Source of the DNA: CAVRUD01 sp963849635
GTDB taxonomy: Bacteria; Chloroflexota; Chloroflexia; Thermomicrobiales; UBA6265
DNA: 64,000 nt
Assembly: GCA_963849635.1 (NCBI GenBank)
Contig: CAWKIA010000030.1
Location: 186,001-250,000 of the forward strand
Direction of reading: 5' to 3'
Position 1 is the first letter of the stretch. The number at the start of each line of letters is the position of its first letter. The position numbers were made by a program, and so were the translations under genes. Shown here in pieces: positions 61,776 to 64,000 of this stretch. Below the pieces are notes generated by a model. That model saw only the letters and a program-made list of their open reading frames with translations, did no database searches and was not told the DNA's origin.

Positions 61776-62717
61776 ATGGCGCAGATCGATTCGAATCGCG
61801 ACACCGCGGCTGCGCTGCTCCCCATCGGTGCTGTCGTGCGCGAGGTGGGGCGCTCGTACCCCGATGTCACCCACTCCAGCTTGCGCTTCCTCGAGCGAGA
61901 GGGGCTCGTCTCGGCGACCCGAACCGCGGGCGGACATCGGCTGTACACCGCCGCCGATGTCGACCGAATCCGGCAGATCAAGCAGTGGCAGTTGCAGCGC
62001 CTCTCGTTGGAGGAGGTCCGTGATCGACTCTCGCGTCTGGATCGCCTGCCTGCCCTGCCATCTCAGGCGATGCGCTTTCTCGATCTCGCGGTCTCCGGCG
62101 ATTTCGCCGCCGCCTATCAGATGGTTGTCGACGTGGACGAGGTTGGCCTGCCGCTCGCCGATCTCTTCGGGGGCGTGTTGCAGCCGGCCCTGATCGAACT
62201 GGGGCTGCGCTGGGCCGGCGGCACGGTGCGGGTCTCCCAAGAGAAGGAGATTACCGAGCTCGCGCGCGAACTCATCGTCGAACTTACGCGTCGCCACGCA
62301 CCACCTAACCCAACCGGGCCGACGTTCGTGGCCGCGTGCGTCGCCGGAGAGCGCCACGAGCTTGGCCTGCGTATGGTCTGTGGATTGCTGCGGTCAAGGG
62401 GAGCCAGGATCTCGTTTCTCGGTGCCGACGTCGACGCCGCGTTCCTCCTCGAAGCCGTGCAGCTCCATCGGCCCGCCGCGGTGCTCCTGTCAGCCAGATT
62501 CGAAACCAGCTTTCCCACAATCGAGGTGGCCGCAGACACGCTGCGGTCGGCACTTCCGCATGGTCTCTCTCCGCTGATCTTTGTCGGTGGGCAAGTGACC
62601 CTAACGCATACCGACGCACTGATGGAGGCGGGAATTGTTTCCATCCATGAAGAAACGCCGGCCGCAGCGTGCGCCGCGGTCATGAGCGCCGCCGAATCGT
62701 CACCCTCCCGACGCTAA
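61776..62717 (+). CDS. MerR-type regulator with cobalamin-binding domain (CarH/LitR-like)
   Basis: 313 residues. The MerR helix-turn-helix at 15-80 is YPDVTHSSLRFLEREGLVSA, TRTAGGHRLYTAADVDRIRQ. A helical cap with W146 and a B12-binding Rossmann domain follow: CVAGERHELGLRMVCGLL carries the ExHxxG motif (E192, H194, G197, lower axial His194), LLSARFET and IFVGGQ complete it. CarH family members use adenosylcobalamin to sense light and repress carotenoid genes. The CarH Wx9EH cap motif here reads Wx9EK, and the residue after Trp is Ala rather than His. So B12 binding is likely, but photochemistry may differ. It is divergent from idi2-crtB. Confidence 0.9.
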   Translation: MAQIDSNRDTAAALLPIGAVVREVGRSYPDVTHSSLRFLEREGLVSATRTAGGHRLYTAADVDRIRQIKQWQLQRLSLEEVRDRLSRLDRLPALPSQAMRFLDLAVSGDFAAAYQMVVDVDEVGLPLADLFGGVLQPALIELGLRWAGGTVRVSQEKEITELARELIVELTRRHAPPNPTGPTFVAACVAGERHELGLRMVCGLLRSRGARISFLGADVDAAFLLEAVQLHRPAAVLLSARFETSFPTIEVAADTLRSALPHGLSPLIFVGGQVTLTHTDALMEAGIVSIHEETPAAACAAVMSAAESSPSRR

Positions 62718-62813
62718 ACCCCAAATGCCAACCCCCACGCATCGAACGTCTCGGTCATCTCTTAGCCATAATTCCCACCAACAATGGACCTAATAGGTAC
62801 ACCGGAGGCCAAC

Positions 62814-63164
62814 GTGACCGACAGAGCCCGTCGCAGAGAACTCAAAGAGCAGGCCCGGCAGAACCCGCCGGAGGCCGGCATCTACCGCATCGTCAACAAG
62901 AAAGCCGGCACCTACGTGATCGGCTCCGCCGTCAACCTGGACAGCATGCGCAGCAAGCTCGCCTTCGCCCGCTCGACTGGCTCCCCCAGCGCCCTTGACC
63001 TCCGGCTCAAGGCCGAGATCATCCGCGACGGCCTGGAGAACTTCGACCTGGAGATCCTCGATACCCTCACCGTCACGCCGGAGATGAGCACCGCCGAGGT
63101 CCGGGCAGAACTGGCGACCCTGGAGGAGCTGTGGCGGGAGCGCCTCGCCAGCCAGGAAGCCTAG
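62814..63164 (+). CDS. GIY-YIG nuclease-like protein
   Basis: 116 residues. EAGIYRIVNKKAGTYVIGSA then VNLDSMRSKLAFA has the GIY and YIG-like (YVIG) strands, followed by LRLKAEIIRDGLENFDLEIL, the region carrying the usual catalytic Arg/Glu surroundings. This matches stand-alone GIY-YIG proteins of the UvrC/group I intron endonuclease superfamily. The GTG at 62814 has GGAGG 6 nt upstream. ATG 62784 lies before that site. No intron or mobile element is nearby, so it is not evidently a homing enzyme. Confidence 0.8.
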   Translation: MTDRARRRELKEQARQNPPEAGIYRIVNKKAGTYVIGSAVNLDSMRSKLAFARSTGSPSALDLRLKAEIIRDGLENFDLEILDTLTVTPEMSTAEVRAELATLEELWRERLASQEA

Positions 63165-63225
63165 CAATCAATCTTGTGGCAGCCGTGTCGCCTGGAGGCA
63201 CGCGCCTGGTTAGTTGGAGCATCAC

Positions 63226-64000
63226 GTGCCCTCCGCCGATTTTACTCACCGCGACCACCGCTGGCGCTCGCCATTTCCGGTCTTCGCAAGACGTTTGGTG
63301 ATACCGTCGCCGTCGATAGCGTCTCCCTGACTGTCTCGTCGGGATCGATGTATGGGCTCGTTGGACCCAACGGCGCCGGCAAGACCACGACTATCTCGAT
63401 GGCCGTCGGTCTCCTCCGGCCGGACGCCGGGAATTCACGCATCTTCGGCGTCGATGTTTGGCGGGATCCCGTGGCGGCCAAGGCGCTTGTCGGTGTCCTG
63501 CCTGACGGCTTCGCGATTCCGCTCCGTCTCACCGGCCGTGAACTGCTCACCTACCTCGGATTGCTGCGGGGCCTCGACCCGGGGACGGTCGACGCCCGGG
63601 TCGCCAGCCTCCTGGCGGTCTTTGACCTCGACGACGCCGAACGGACGCTGATCGTCGAGTACTCAGCCGGCATGCGCAAGAAGATTGGCCTGGCGACCGC
63701 CCTGCTCCATGCCCCTCGCCTCCTGGTCCTCGATGAGCCGCTGGAGGCGGTCGATCCGATATCGGCCGCCAAGATCAAGGCGATCTTGCAGGGCTTCGTC
63801 ACAAAGGGCGGCGCGGTCGTCATCTCTAGTCACGTCATGGCGCTGGTCGAGGATCTCTGCGACCACGTCGCGGTCATCGACAAAGGGCGCGTCGCCGCGT
63901 CGGGATCAATCGACGCCGTTCGTGGCGATCACAGCCTCGAAGAGACCTTCGTCCGTCTGGTCAATGAGACGGATCTGACCCAGCAAGGACTGGAATGGTT
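63226..64000 (+). CDS. ABC transporter ATP-binding protein (partial at window end)
   Basis: At least 258 residues, open to the window end. LALAISGLRKTFGDTVAVDS begins the domain, with Walker A GPNGAGKTTT, a Q-loop region (LVGVLPDGFAIPLR), a degenerate signature YSAGMRKKIGLATALLHAP, Walker B RLLVLDEPLEAVD and VVISSHVMALVEDLC as the H-loop. The GTG at 63226 (PSADFYSPRPP) has GGAG 6 nt upstream. It is of the ABC-2 multidrug/antibiotic type. A permease gene probably follows outside the window. Confidence 0.9.

Noticed and set aside
62814..63164. Homing endonuclease of a mobile intron
   Set aside because: The GIY-YIG protein is stand-alone, short and not inside an interrupted gene. No intron structure was seen around it.
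1..64000. tRNA or rRNA genes
   Set aside because: Looking for T-arm patterns such as GGTTCGAATCC gave only matches inside protein genes without acceptor-stem pairing. No rRNA-like stretch was seen.

Overview
The window is high-GC bacterial DNA that looks like chromosome of a Chloroflexota member close to the Thermomicrobia (Sphaerobacter-like). This is inferred from the gene repertoire: Tat-exported ABC solute-binding proteins, F420-type luciferase-like oxidoreductases, XRE/NB-ARC/TPR regulators, an Ada-AlkA fusion, a DUF6062 protein, type 2 IPP isomerase and CruF-type carotenoid genes. I found no rRNA, tRNA, CRISPR array, transposase or phage gene. The left-most gene (DUF2391 membrane protein) and the right-most gene (ABC ATPase) run off the ends.

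Layout. 0.8-4.6 kb: peptide/nickel-type ABC importer (DppB, DppC, solute-binding protein) behind a good promoter and closed by a strong hairpin. 4.9-9.4 kb: S9 peptidase, nitrilase-family hydrolase, LLM oxidoreductase. 9.5-11.8 kb: GntR/ATPase/permease operon. 12.2-19.6 kb: penicillin-acylase-like enzyme, two paralogous MerR regulators with near-identical promoters, SnoaL-like protein, second peptide-binding protein. 19.9-26.8 kb: enolase-superfamily enzyme, UlaG-like hydrolase, sugar ABC importer (binding protein plus two permeases), DUF6062 protein. 27.2-32.8 kb: PurD, an ECF sigma factor translationally coupled to an unusual pseudo-receiver/LuxR protein, O-methyltransferase, aminoglycoside-nucleotidyltransferase-like protein. 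33.2-38.3 kb: membrane GT2 glycosyltransferase, Ada-AlkA repair protein, PEP mutase/isocitrate lyase-like enzyme. 38.5-42.8 kb: a decayed Cys-rich Tat protein and a very large secreted protein with four ~400-bp repeats. 43-54 kb: DIP1984-like protein, a second LLM enzyme, a peptide-export cluster, a secreted protein, an NB-ARC/TPR regulator and secreted proteins of unknown role. 54.6-62.7 kb: a carotenoid and photoprotection island.

The most interesting system is at 44.8-48.1 kb. Three tiny paralogous genes (one with a TTG start) encode peptides with near-identical double-glycine leaders and different hydrophobic cores. They lie upstream, on the same strand, of a hairpin, a truncated HlyD-like adaptor and a C39-peptidase ABC exporter. 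No modification enzyme is visible, so this looks like an unmodified bacteriocin or signalling-peptide system. Second is the carotenoid island (IPP isomerase, CrtB, CrtI, GT2, CruF, acyltransferase), which also carries a pyrimidine-dimer glycosylase and a divergent CarH/LitR-type B12-domain regulator. An 11-bp-arm dyad sits inside the idi2-crtB promoter.

Two genome-scale signals recur. First, non-coding repeats: five ~145-bp palindromic elements, a related second family, exactly 23-bp-periodic hairpin arrays with covarying stems, and 7-nt tandem arrays flanking the palindromes and abutting gene starts. Second, at least twelve genes carry apparent single-base frameshifts. This is more than real decay would normally give, and it suggests residual indel errors in the assembly. 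Read broken genes here with that in mind.
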